NCBI GenBank assembly: GCA_045661305.1
Contig: JAZRFJ010000008.1
Span: 1 to 20,287 of the forward strand
DNA: 20,287 nt
Direction of reading: 5' to 3'
From: UMGS1840 sp045661305
Lineage (GTDB): Bacteria; Bacillota; Clostridia; UMGS1840
Made by a program: the position numbers and the translations under genes
The notes under the pieces: model-generated
What the model saw: the letters and a program-made list of their open reading frames with translations, nothing else
Database searches by the model: none
Told to the model about the DNA's origin: nothing
Part shown: in pieces, positions 1 to 7,569 of the stretch
Position numbering within the stretch: position 1 is the stretch's first letter
How the letters are laid out: each line of letters opens with the position of its first letter

Positions 1-990
1 AACAATAATACATACGGTGAAGAATATGATATGGAGGGAATGGCAAGAGATTATACACTTCATCTAACCGACAACGAAAATATGCAGGTTGAAAATCTGA
101 TATTCACGCATCAGTTTACCGACCAAAATTATCCATCTGTAGACAAAACCCCTATATCTGACAATATAGATATGGATTTTTACAAACAATCAGGCACATT
201 ACCATCTGAGCTTTTTGAAATAAGCAAAGCTGTTGATATGACAACAACCGAAAGTTCAGAAGCACAGGATAAGTCAGAGGTAGATAAAGAAGCCGAAACA
301 AAAAAAGAAGAACCAAAAACCCCTGAAAATGTAACAGAACCAAAGACACCAGAAATATCAACAGAACAAAAAATTGAAACAACTGAAAAAAATACTGAAA
401 CGAAACAGGAAGAAAAAACTGAAATAAACGAAGAACAAAAACCCGAAACAAATACAGAAGAGACAAAAGCACCTGAAACAACAGAGAAAAATACTGAAGA
501 AGAAAAAACAGAAGAACAAAAATCCGAAACAACAGAAGAAGCGGTATCAAAAGAAATATTTCTTGATGTACCAAAAGATCACTGGGCATATAATGAAATA
601 TACGAATTTTATGAAAAAGGGATTATTTTGGGTTACGGAAACGGATATTTCGGCGTTGATGATTCCATTACATACGAACATTTCGCACTTCTTCTTAACA
701 GACTGTTTTCCTATAAAGCTGAAAACACATCTTCTGTCCCTGCTATTAGAGAGGATGTTATAGCTTCAGTTGTTAAAGCATTGAAGCTTGATACTGAAGA
801 ATCAAAAGCGGTTGCAATCGAAAATATTTTTAATGATTGCGGTAATTTAAAGGAAGAAAACAAATATTATATTGCAAGAGCAATTTACGACGGACTCGTT
901 ATTGGCTATGACGGAAAGCTGTTTCCAAAGGATAAGCTTACACGAGCTGAAACTGTTGTTTTATTATCAAGAGCAATAAAAAATAAATAA
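1..990 (+). CDS. S-layer homology (SLH) domain surface protein, 5' end missing
   Basis: The frame is open to the window edge, and the first ATG (31) has no convincing ribosome binding site, so this is the C-terminal part of a longer protein. About 65 residues of unrecognised sequence lead into a Thr/Glu/Lys/Pro-rich linker (about nt 230-545) built from variants of TEKNTE and EEQKPET, a typical cell-wall spacer. Two recognisable SLH motifs follow. The first is about nt 559-715 (FLDVPKDHWAY, then GYGNGYFGVDDSITYEHF). The last is about nt 815-985 (IFNDCGN, then GYDGKLFPKDKLTRAE). Between them only the terminal helix of a middle repeat (AIREDVIASVVKALKLD) remains. SLH domains bind secondary cell-wall polysaccharide non-covalently, so the protein is probably exported and wall-attached. 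Its N-terminal function is outside the window. Confidence 0.85.
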   Translation, partial: NNNTYGEEYDMEGMARDYTLHLTDNENMQVENLIFTHQFTDQNYPSVDKTPISDNIDMDFYKQSGTLPSELFEISKAVDMTTTESSEAQDKSEVDKEAETKKEEPKTPENVTEPKTPEISTEQKIETTEKNTETKQEEKTEINEEQKPETNTEETKAPETTEKNTEEEKTEEQKSETTEEAVSKEIFLDVPKDHWAYNEIYEFYEKGIILGYGNGYFGVDDSITYEHFALLLNRLFSYKAENTSSVPAIREDVIASVVKALKLDTEESKAVAIENIFNDCGNLKEENKYYIARAIYDGLVIGYDGKLFPKDKLTRAETVVLLSRAIKNK

Positions 991-1017
991 AGACAAAAAT
1001 TAAAAGCGAAAAAATAT

Positions 1018-1058
1018 CTGCCGTTTGCTTAGTGTTCTGAACACTAAGCAAACGGCAG
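1018..1058. terminator. Bidirectional terminator, near-perfect 41-nt palindrome
   Basis: Two perfectly complementary 20-nt arms (beginning CTGCCGTTTG) flank a single central T, so the real loop is 3-5 nt. It lies between the convergent SLH gene and mtaB. On the minus strand the stem is followed by ATATTTTTTC, a good U-tract for ending the mtaB operon. On the plus strand the following sequence (AATTTACAG) is poorer, so termination of the SLH gene here is less certain. Confidence 0.75.
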
Positions 1059-1079
1059 AATTTACAGTTATAAAAATTT

Positions 1080-2369
1080 TTATATAAGATTTCCATAGGT
1101 GAAATTTTTGTCAGTTTTTATTATTAAAACATTCTTTATTTGCCCTGTCAAATTAATTTTCGATTCAACACAAACATTTATATAATTATCGGAAAAGCCA
1201 TGCCAGAAGCCATCTTTTTTCTCTTCAAAAAGAACTGTCAGCTTTTTACCTTTATACGTTTCTATTCTTTCTTTCTCTATTTTTTCGCTTTCTTCTATTA
1301 TTATTTTACTTCTTTTATCCTTAATTTTTTCATCAACCTGATTTTCCATCTTTGAGGCAACAGTTCCGTTGCGCATTGAATATTTAAAAGTATGCACCTT
1401 TAAGAAACCTACCTTTTTTATAAGCTCTAAGGTTTCATTAAACTCAATGTCTGTTTCCCCCGGAAAGCCTACAATAACATCAGTTGTTATTTCAGTAAGA
1501 GGATTGATTTCTCTTAATTTTTGAACTGTTTTATAAAAAAATTCAGATGTATAATGTCTGTTCATTCTCTTTATAACGCTGTCACTTCCGCTTTGAAGAG
1601 AAATATGAAAATGAGGGCAAAGCTTTTTTGTATTTTTATAAAACTCAAAAAATTCATTGTTAAAAGCAAGTGGCTCAATGGAGCTTAAACGAATACGGGA
1701 AACGCCCTCGACATTTTCAATCATTTGCAACAATTTTACAAATGTCATATCTTCTGTATCAATGCCGTAATTACATACATGTATTCCCGATAAAACGATT
1801 TCTGTATATCCGTTTTTTACAAGCTCTTTTACCTCGGAAATTATCTCATTTTCATCTCTGCTTCTGCACCTTCCCCGAACATAAGGAATAATACAATACG
1901 AACAAAAAGAATTGCATCCGTCCTGAATTTTGATAATCGCCCTCGTTTTTTCCTGATAGGATACTAATGCAGGAAAAGAAAAGCCACCTGTAACCTCATT
2001 ATTTACAATCTTTTTCTTTTCTCTTTTATTTATAGCTTCTTTTGCAATTTCAACTATTTTTTCTTTTTCGGAATTTCCTATAACCGCTGTAACACCCTCC
2101 ATTTGTAATACTTCATCAGCTGAGCCTTGTGCGTAACAGCCTGTTACAATAACAATTGCGTCTTCATTTTTTCTTACACATTTTCTTATAAGCTGTCTTG
2201 ATTTTCTATCACTCATATTCGTAACAGAGCAAGTATTTATAACATATATATCACATTTGTCCAAAGATGACACAGTGAAAAAGCCTTCATCACGAAACAT
2301 CTGGGATAAGGCTTCCGACTCATACTGATTTACTTTACAGCCAAGTGTCAAAATACATACTTTTTTCAT
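1080..2369 (-). CDS. mtaB: tRNA (N6-threonylcarbamoyladenosine(37)-C2)-methylthiotransferase MtaB
   Basis: A radical-SAM methylthiotransferase of 429 aa, the usual family length. The N-terminal UPF0004 domain carries three conserved cysteines, C11 (LGCKVNQYES), C47 (NTCSVTN) and C78 (VTGCYAQ), which bind one 4Fe-4S cluster. The radical-SAM CxxxCxxC is C152/C156/C159 (DGCNSFCSYC), followed by IIPYVRGRCRSR. The C-terminus (about 375-429) fits a TRAM RNA-binding domain. Known members convert t6A37 to ms2t6A37 in ANN-decoding tRNAs. LGCKVNQYES and the overall form favour MtaB over MiaB or RimO. The start has AGAGGAC 6 nt upstream and overlaps the PHP gene stop as ATGA, so the two are probably translationally coupled. 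It is the last gene of the minus-strand operon. Confidence 0.93.
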   Translation of the reverse strand: MKKVCILTLGCKVNQYESEALSQMFRDEGFFTVSSLDKCDIYVINTCSVTNMSDRKSRQLIRKCVRKNEDAIVIVTGCYAQGSADEVLQMEGVTAVIGNSEKEKIVEIAKEAINKREKKKIVNNEVTGGFSFPALVSYQEKTRAIIKIQDGCNSFCSYCIIPYVRGRCRSRDENEIISEVKELVKNGYTEIVLSGIHVCNYGIDTEDMTFVKLLQMIENVEGVSRIRLSSIEPLAFNNEFFEFYKNTKKLCPHFHISLQSGSDSVIKRMNRHYTSEFFYKTVQKLREINPLTEITTDVIVGFPGETDIEFNETLELIKKVGFLKVHTFKYSMRNGTVASKMENQVDEKIKDKRSKIIIEESEKIEKERIETYKGKKLTVLFEEKKDGFWHGFSDNYINVCVESKINLTGQIKNVLIIKTDKNFTYGNLI

Positions 2370-3076
2370 TTTTTGTCCTCTTTATACGGAACAATTTTAT
2401 TTCCGCTTATATCAAAAATAAAATCCTTTGATTTTAAAATTTCAGCAAACATAAAAGAATCTGTAATTTTTTCTTTTGTATTTATGGATATTGCACCCTC
2501 GTGAGTTGGGTGATGGCAGTCTGTGCCTCCCGAAACAATCATTCCCGGATTTTTTTGTGCATATCTTGCAGCAAGTGAAATTCTCGAATTATGGTTAGGG
2601 TGCATATTAAAAACTTCCACTCCGTCTAAAAACTCAACAGGCATAGGTGTCATACCGTCTCTGAACGGGTGTGCCTGAATAATAACATTTTTGTCGTTTT
2701 TCATTTCAGTATAAAATTTTTCCAGTGTCGTATCAAGGTAGCTGTAAGATTTTTCGATAAATGCTTCATCTATCCCAAAAACAAGATAATCATTTGCGTT
2801 TTCCTTAAATCTTATCTCCATTCCGAGAATTACTGAAATATTTTTATTCTTTGCATACTCAACAGCTCTCTTATATTCATCAAGATATCCCAAAACGCTG
2901 TAACCTTTTATTTGTTCAAAAACAACATAGGAAAAATGATTTGTAATGACAAGTGTATCATAAGAAAGACCTTCATATAAATCAACAAGTCTTTCAGGAG
3001 AAAACTCACTGCACGGGCTTGCAGGAAAAGTGTGCGCATGAGATTCAGTCCTATATTTATATTCACAAAAATTCAT
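2366..3076 (-). CDS. PHP-domain metal-dependent phosphoesterase
   Basis: PHP-fold protein of 236 aa from the chosen start. Metal-ligand motifs appear in family order: H13-A-H15 (ESHAHTF), ITNHFS, GMEIRF, QAHPFRD, NMHPNHN and GTDCHHP. PHP proteins of this size are usually phosphoesterases (histidinol-phosphatase-like or nucleotide phosphoesterases), but the substrate cannot be read here. ATGs at 3097 and 3085 are also in frame. I prefer 3076 because AGGAGG lies 10 nt upstream, whereas it is 1 nt from the 3085 ATG and overlaps the 3097 one. The gene sits between two tRNA-modification genes, trmL and mtaB, and ends in an ATGA overlap with mtaB. Confidence 0.82.
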   Translation of the reverse strand: MNFCEYKYRTESHAHTFPASPCSEFSPERLVDLYEGLSYDTLVITNHFSYVVFEQIKGYSVLGYLDEYKRAVEYAKNKNISVILGMEIRFKENANDYLVFGIDEAFIEKSYSYLDTTLEKFYTEMKNDKNVIIQAHPFRDGMTPMPVEFLDGVEVFNMHPNHNSRISLAARYAQKNPGMIVSGGTDCHHPTHEGAISINTKEKITDSFMFAEILKSKDFIFDISGNKIVPYKEDKK

Positions 3077-3090
3077 ATAATTCATTCCTC

Positions 3091-3591
3091 CTACCATTTA
3101 AGTCTGTGAAGCTCACCCTCAAGGTTAAAGCTTTCAAAATTATCCTGTCTGTATGCCTCATAAGCTACAATAGCAACAGCATTAGAAAGGTTTAAGCTTC
3201 TTGTATCTTTTACCATAGGAATACGCAAACAGGAATTTGGGTATTTTACTAAAATCTCTTCAGGTATTCCCACAGTTTCCTTGCCGAAAATTATATAACA
3301 GCCGTCATTAAACTTAACATCGCAATGAGTTTTTTTTGCTTTTGTTGTAAGATAATACATCTCATTTTCTTCTGGGTTATTTTTTTCGTAAAATTCAGCT
3401 ATACTCTCATAAAATGTTATATCAAGCTCGTCCCAGTAATCTAAACCTGCCCTTTTAAGCTTTGCATTGTCAATCTTAAAACCCATTGGTCCAACTAAAT
3501 GAAGTTTAGCACCCGTTGCCTTACAGGTACGGGCAATGTTACCCGTATTCTGCGGAATTTCAGGCTCAAATAAAACTATATTAAGTATCAT
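3091..3591 (-). CDS. trmL: tRNA (cytidine(34)-2'-O)-methyltransferase TrmL (SPOUT family)
   Basis: 166-aa protein beginning MILNIVLFEPEIPQNTGNIA, the TrmL/YibK N-terminus. It continues with RTCKATGAKLHLVGPMGF, the knot segment IFGKETVGIP and LRIPM..TRSLNLSNAVAIV..EA, which forms the S-adenosylmethionine-binding trefoil knot. Family members 2'-O-methylate the wobble nucleotide of tRNA-Leu isoacceptors. An in-frame GTG at 3618 would add nine residues (MPFVLECGK), but homologues start at this MI/MLNIVL position and the GTG has no ribosome binding site. The upstream GGAG is 11-14 nt from the chosen ATG, so initiation looks moderate. The stop lies just before the PHP gene. Confidence 0.92.
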   Translation of the reverse strand: MILNIVLFEPEIPQNTGNIARTCKATGAKLHLVGPMGFKIDNAKLKRAGLDYWDELDITFYESIAEFYEKNNPEENEMYYLTTKAKKTHCDVKFNDGCYIIFGKETVGIPEEILVKYPNSCLRIPMVKDTRSLNLSNAVAIVAYEAYRQDNFESFNLEGELHRLKW

Positions 3592-3658
3592 TTTTCCACA
3601 CTCCAAAACAAACGGCACAAGAAAGAATTTTGCTCTCCCTTATGCCACCTGTTATTTT

Positions 3659-4849
3659 CTATTTAAAATTTTTATCGATAAAGCTTTTCATTCTTTTTAG
3701 TGCCTTTTTTATATCCTCCAGAGAATACGCATAAGAAATTCTTATATGCCCCTCTCCGCACTCTCCAAACGCATTGCCGGGTACAACTGCAAGCTTTTCC
3801 GAAAATAAAAGCTTTTCACAAAATTCCTCTGATGACATACCAAGTCTTTTTATTGAAGGGAAAACATAAAATGCACCAAGCGGCTCAAAACAGTCAAGTC
3901 CCATTTTATTGAGTTCATTAACAAGATAAACTCTTCTTTCATTATATTGTTCTTTCATATCCCTAACATCGGGCATTCCATTTTTAAGAGCATCTATCGC
4001 TGCATACTGCGAAAAAGTAGGTGCAGACATTATACCGTACTGATGAATTTTTATCATAGCTGATATAATTTCTTTTGGTGCACACGCATATCCAAGTCTC
4101 CAGCCTGTCATAGCAAATGCTTTTGAAAATCCGTTTATAACAACGCATCTTTCTTTCATTCCTTCAAAAGAAGCGATAGACACATGCTCACCTTTATATG
4201 TAAGCTCTGAATAAATTTCATCAGAAATAACAATCAGATTATGCTTTTTTATAATCGGGACAAGCTTTTCCAAATCCTCTTTTGTCATAATACCGCCTGT
4301 GGGATTATTCGGATACGGAAGTATAAGCACCTTGGATTTTTCGGTTATAGCGCTCTCAAGCACCTCAGGAAGAAGCTTAAATCCGTTTTCCCAGGTAGTT
4401 TCCAAAGGTACAGGTATCCCTCCTGATAGCTCTGCACAAGGCTTATAACAAACAAAGCTCGGCTCAGGAACAAGCACTTCATCACCTTGGGAAACGAATG
4501 CTCTAAGGCATACATCAATAGCCTCACTTGCACCTACCGTAATCATAATTTCATCTTCAGGCTTATAAGAAACATTTATGTGATTTTCAAGATAATCTGA
4601 AATACATTTTCTAAGCTCAATAAGACCTGAATTTGAAGTGTAAAAGGTTTTACCTTTCTCAAGAGCCTTTATAGCCTCTGTTCTTATATGCCAGGGTGTA
4701 GCAAAGTCAGGCTCGCCTACACCAAGCGAGATAACATCGGGCATAGTAGCTGCTACATCAAAAAATTTTCTTATTCCCGAAGGCTTCAACTCTCTTGCTG
4801 TTTTTGAGAGATATTCTTCAGGACGAAAAATATTAAGCTCATTACTCAC
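3659..4849 (-). CDS. Pyridoxal-phosphate-dependent aminotransferase, class I/II (AlaT/PatA-like)
   Basis: Fold-type I aminotransferase of 396 aa, full family length. SLGVGEPDF (41-49) is the N-terminal substrate segment. YPNNPTG holds the cofactor asparagine N182. SDEIYSELTY (209-218) supplies D210 and Y213. K243 in NGFSKAFAMTGWR is the Schiff-base lysine, and R in GHIRISYAYS near the C-terminus binds the substrate carboxylate. It transfers amino groups between amino acids and 2-oxo acids; alanine, aromatic or diaminopimelate specificity cannot be settled. The start is a GTG overlapping the Lrp gene stop as GTGA, with AAGGGTG about 8 nt upstream. Coupling to an Lrp regulator resembles the Bacillus subtilis alaR-alaT pair. 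Confidence 0.93.
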   Translation of the reverse strand: MSNELNIFRPEEYLSKTARELKPSGIRKFFDVAATMPDVISLGVGEPDFATPWHIRTEAIKALEKGKTFYTSNSGLIELRKCISDYLENHINVSYKPEDEIMITVGASEAIDVCLRAFVSQGDEVLVPEPSFVCYKPCAELSGGIPVPLETTWENGFKLLPEVLESAITEKSKVLILPYPNNPTGGIMTKEDLEKLVPIIKKHNLIVISDEIYSELTYKGEHVSIASFEGMKERCVVINGFSKAFAMTGWRLGYACAPKEIISAMIKIHQYGIMSAPTFSQYAAIDALKNGMPDVRDMKEQYNERRVYLVNELNKMGLDCFEPLGAFYVFPSIKRLGMSSEEFCEKLLFSEKLAVVPGNAFGECGEGHIRISYAYSLEDIKKALKRMKSFIDKNFK

Positions 4850-5325
4850 AGAGAAATCACCCTTTCGTCTTTTTTATGGTTTTGGAGAACTTTTCCGTCT
4901 GTTTTATAAGCATTAAGTAAAAAATGTGTAGCAGTTGATAAAACAGTATCAATGGTAGATAATCTCTCACCAACAAAAAGAGCGATTTCTTTCATGGAGC
5001 TTCCTCTTACGATTACAGCGAGGTCAAATCCGCCTGAAACAAGGTACACACTTCTAACTTCAGGAAATGAGGCAACCTCGGCGGCGACCATATCAAAACC
5101 CACACCTTTTTGCGGACTTACTTTAAGCTCTATTATTGCTTCAACCATTTCTGGTGTTTCCTTATCCCAGTTTACAATGGTTTTATAGCCTTGTATTATT
5201 CCTTCATCTTCAAGCTTTTCTATTTCTTTTTCTACTGCTTCTTCAGTTGTATTTAATAAAGAAGCAAGCTCCTTTGGGCTATATTTTGCATTCCCCTCAA
5301 GGTATTTAAGTAATTTTATTCTCAT
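4846..5325 (-). CDS. Lrp/AsnC family transcriptional regulator
   Basis: 159-aa Lrp-type protein. Residues 1-50 form the winged helix-turn-helix (LLKYLEGNAKYSPKELASLL, then VEKEIEKLEDEGIIQGY). Residues about 60-140 form the RAM/ligand-binding domain, with the EIKELKV-like strand EAIIELKVSP and the conserved GGFDLAVIV segment. Family members bind amino acids and control transport or metabolism genes. Here the regulator immediately precedes an aminotransferase (4-nt GTGA overlap), so control of its own operon in response to an amino acid is the natural inference. The start has AAGGA about 8 nt upstream and follows the DivIVA-like gene stop by 4 nt. Confidence 0.9.
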   Translation of the reverse strand: MRIKLLKYLEGNAKYSPKELASLLNTTEEAVEKEIEKLEDEGIIQGYKTIVNWDKETPEMVEAIIELKVSPQKGVGFDMVAAEVASFPEVRSVYLVSGGFDLAVIVRGSSMKEIALFVGERLSTIDTVLSTATHFLLNAYKTDGKVLQNHKKDERVISL

Positions 5326-5329
5326 TTTT

Positions 5330-5914
5330 TTAGTCCTTCCCCATTTTTTGTTTTATGTCACTTGTAAGCTTATCAAGAAGCTTTTTTACATCATAAGTAA
5401 AATCATCTACATCTGCTCTTGTTCTTTTATAACGAAGCTTTTCGTTTTCTGCTTTCTCGTAAGCTTCTGTTAAAATTTTCTCACCTTTTGATTTTGCAGA
5501 AGCTATTATTTCATCTGCTTTTGCTTCAGCATTTAAAATAGCTTTTGAAATTTTTTCTTTTCCACCCTCAAATTCAGCCTTAATATCCTTTATTTCATCC
5601 TTTAATCTTGCAATTTCTTCATTATATGAAAGCTTTTCGGCTCGCATTTCTTCTTCATGCTTTTCACAGAGAGCTTTTATCTCATTTTCATGCTGTTCGT
5701 TTAGAGAAATAATTTTTTCTTCTTGTTCCTCTATCCTTAATTCAAGCTCATTTATCGTCTTTTCTTTTTCAGAAATCTCTTTTTTAAATCCCTTTATATC
5801 ATCATCCTTCATTCTGAGCTTTTTTTCAATGTTTTTTGAAAGCTCGTCCATATAGGCAAAAACCTCTTTATTATTTAATCCGAATAATGATTTTTTAAAT
5901 CCTGTTTTTTTCAT
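5330..5914 (-). CDS. DivIVA-like coiled-coil protein
   Basis: 194 aa from the chosen ATG. The N-terminus MKKTGFKKSLFGLNNKEVFAY matches the DivIVA/GpsB membrane-targeting domain (phe-lys-x-G-x-x-x-x-E-V pattern). A long charged coiled coil follows (about 30-125, rich in Glu/Lys with heptad spacing). A second segment, AILNAEAKADEIIASAKSKG, resembles the stalk of DivIVA or ATP-synthase b proteins. Such proteins sit at curved membrane or division sites and recruit other factors; the partner is unknown. A TTG at 5938 would add eight residues, but neither start has a strong ribosome binding site. It is the first gene of the operon, downstream of the promoter at 6000-6028. Confidence 0.75.
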   Translation of the reverse strand: MKKTGFKKSLFGLNNKEVFAYMDELSKNIEKKLRMKDDDIKGFKKEISEKEKTINELELRIEEQEEKIISLNEQHENEIKALCEKHEEEMRAEKLSYNEEIARLKDEIKDIKAEFEGGKEKISKAILNAEAKADEIIASAKSKGEKILTEAYEKAENEKLRYKRTRADVDDFTYDVKKLLDKLTSDIKQKMGKD

Positions 5915-5999
5915 AATTAAAACTTTTTGGGATGTCAAAAAAGAAATATGCGACAGCCCGTTTCCTTTCAGTTTTTACTTTTTTACCGCTATTTAATCT

Positions 6000-6028
6000 A
6001 TTATACACCAAATAAAGAAAAATTTCAA
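6000..6028 (-). promoter_or_regulatory. Sigma-A-type promoter for the divIVA-like...mtaB operon
   Basis: On the minus strand TTGAAA (6023-6028) and TATAAT (6000-6005) are separated by 17 nt, with a predicted start near 5993. A GAAAGGA element at 5963-5969 is well placed in the leader, but no ATG/GTG/TTG follows it at usual spacing. The next in-frame starts are TTG 5938 and ATG 5914. No terminator hairpin is visible between ybeY and this promoter, so read-through from ybeY is also possible. Confidence 0.7.
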
Positions 6029-6065
6029 CATTTTTTGGTTTTTTTAAATAATTTTCTTATATTTT

Positions 6066-6572
6066 TTAGTTATCTTCAATTCCGAGTTCTTTTAAAATTT
6101 CTTTTTCCTTTGACCGCATTAACCTTTTATCATCATCTTCCATATGGTCATACCCCATAAGATGAAGTATTCCATGAAGTGTAAGATATACGCTTTCCCG
6201 AAAAAGTGAATGACCGTACTCTTCCGCCTGGCTTTCAATTTTTTCTTTTGAAAGGATTATATCCCCTAAAAAAACGCATTTGTTTTCAGGGTCAAAATCA
6301 GATTCCGAAAGCTCATTTTTTAAAACTTCAGGACTTTCAAATTCAAGCATAGGAAAAGAAAGGACATCTGTTTCCCTATCTACATCTCTGTTTTCTCTGT
6401 TTAAAATTCTTATTTCTTCATTTGAAACAATGGAAATATTCACGCATATATCAAAATCAGGTTTTAGTGCTTTAAGTGCGGTAATAACTGTGTTTTTAAG
6501 GTCAGAATGCATCTTTTTGTCATAATACCCATTTTCGTCAAATAAATCTACAATATATCTTCTTTCCATCAT
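6066..6572 (-). CDS. ybeY: Endoribonuclease YbeY (rRNA maturation factor)
   Basis: 168-aa zinc-dependent endoribonuclease of the UPF0054 family. The signature HGILHLMGYDH is complete, with metal ligands H133, H137 and H143. The preceding NREYRxxDxxTDVLSFP-type motif appears as LNRENRDVDRETDVLSFP. YbeY acts in 16S rRNA 3'-end maturation and 70S ribosome quality control. ATG 6572 overlaps the phoH stop as ATGA; a second ATG at 6569 is equally possible, because the TAAGGA motif abuts the first. In Bacillus the gene lies near phoH, pgpH, dgkA and era. Here it follows phoH directly and ends the unit. Confidence 0.94.
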   Translation of the reverse strand: MMERRYIVDLFDENGYYDKKMHSDLKNTVITALKALKPDFDICVNISIVSNEEIRILNRENRDVDRETDVLSFPMLEFESPEVLKNELSESDFDPENKCVFLGDIILSKEKIESQAEEYGHSLFRESVYLTLHGILHLMGYDHMEDDDKRLMRSKEKEILKELGIEDN

Positions 6573-7546
6573 TCCTTACCGCCCTTCAATTTTTCTTTTC
6601 TCTGCTCATACTTTTCGTACGCAACAATTATTTTCTGAACAAGCGGATGTCTTACAACATCGCAAGGGTTAAGTCTTGAAATTGAAATTCCCTCAATATC
6701 TTTAAGAACAGCCATTGCTTCTTTTAGCCCCGATTTTTTGCCGATAGGCAAATCCGTCTGTGTTATATCGCCTGTGATAACAGCTTTTGTATTAAAGCCG
6801 ATACGCGTTAAAAACATTTTCATCTGTTCAGGTGTCGTGTTCTGTGCTTCATCTAAAATTACAAAGCAATCATCTAAGGTACGCCCTCTCATATACGCAA
6901 GCGGTGCAACCTCAATAAGACCTTTTTCACTGTATTTTGAAAAGTTTTCACTTCCGAGCATATCAAAAAGAGCATCATAAAGCGGTCTTAAATATGGGTC
7001 AACCTTAGATTGTAAGTCACCAGGCAAAAAGCCAAGCTTTTCACCTGCCTCAATAGCAGGTCTTGTGAGAATTATTCTTGAAATTTCCTTTGCTTTAAAC
7101 GCATTTACAGCACACGCAACTGCAAGATAGGTTTTTCCTGTTCCTGCAGGACCTACACCAAGACTTATAGTGTTTTCCATAATATTATTTACATAGTGCT
7201 TTTGTCCTACTGTCTTTGGTTTTACAGGTTTACCCTTTGATGTTACACAAATACAGTTTCCACCGATTTCTTCAGCAGTTTTAATTTTTCCCTCTCGTGA
7301 TAAATTGATAAAATATCTTATTACCTGCTCATCAATTTCTTCACCGCCTGAAAGATGATTTATAAGACTTACCATAACTTCATAAGCCATATCCTGATTT
7401 ATTCCGTCACCCGATATTCTTATAACATCACCTTTTATGAAAATTTTAACGCCAAGCTCCTTTTCGATGAGAAAAATATTCTCATCGAAATTCCCGCAGA
7501 TTGCACTTAAAAAACTTCCTGAATCAAAAACCAATTCTCTTTCCAC
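6569..7546 (-). CDS. phoH: PhoH family protein (PhoH-like ATPase)
   Basis: 325-aa P-loop protein of the PhoH/YbeZ family. An N-terminal KH-like region (about 35-70, KGDVIRISGDG) precedes the ATPase core. Walker A is GPAGTGKT (132-139) and Walker B is CFVILDEAQN (227-236). TRPAIEAGEKLGFLPGD and SGLKEAM are also typical. The family is linked to RNA metabolism and usually lies next to ybeY, as here. It starts with GTG (7546), with a weak GTGGGG upstream. A same-strand extended start is not available without overlapping the end of yqfD. Confidence 0.94.
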   Translation of the reverse strand: MERELVFDSGSFLSAICGNFDENIFLIEKELGVKIFIKGDVIRISGDGINQDMAYEVMVSLINHLSGGEEIDEQVIRYFINLSREGKIKTAEEIGGNCICVTSKGKPVKPKTVGQKHYVNNIMENTISLGVGPAGTGKTYLAVACAVNAFKAKEISRIILTRPAIEAGEKLGFLPGDLQSKVDPYLRPLYDALFDMLGSENFSKYSEKGLIEVAPLAYMRGRTLDDCFVILDEAQNTTPEQMKMFLTRIGFNTKAVITGDITQTDLPIGKKSGLKEAMAVLKDIEGISISRLNPCDVVRHPLVQKIIVAYEKYEQRKEKLKGGKE

Positions 7547-7569
7547 ATTATTACCCCACTATTTATTGC

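Noticed and set aside
152..589. 145-aa minus-strand ORF rich in Leu and Phe
   Set aside because: It is the antisense of the Thr/Glu/Lys-rich linker of the SLH protein, where biased codons keep the opposite strand open; it has no ribosome binding site.
5914..5941. TTGACA-N17-TATGAA as a second promoter at the divIVA-like gene
   Set aside because: It spans the start region itself, would place transcription inside the gene, and the -10 is weak; the promoter at 6000-6028 is better.
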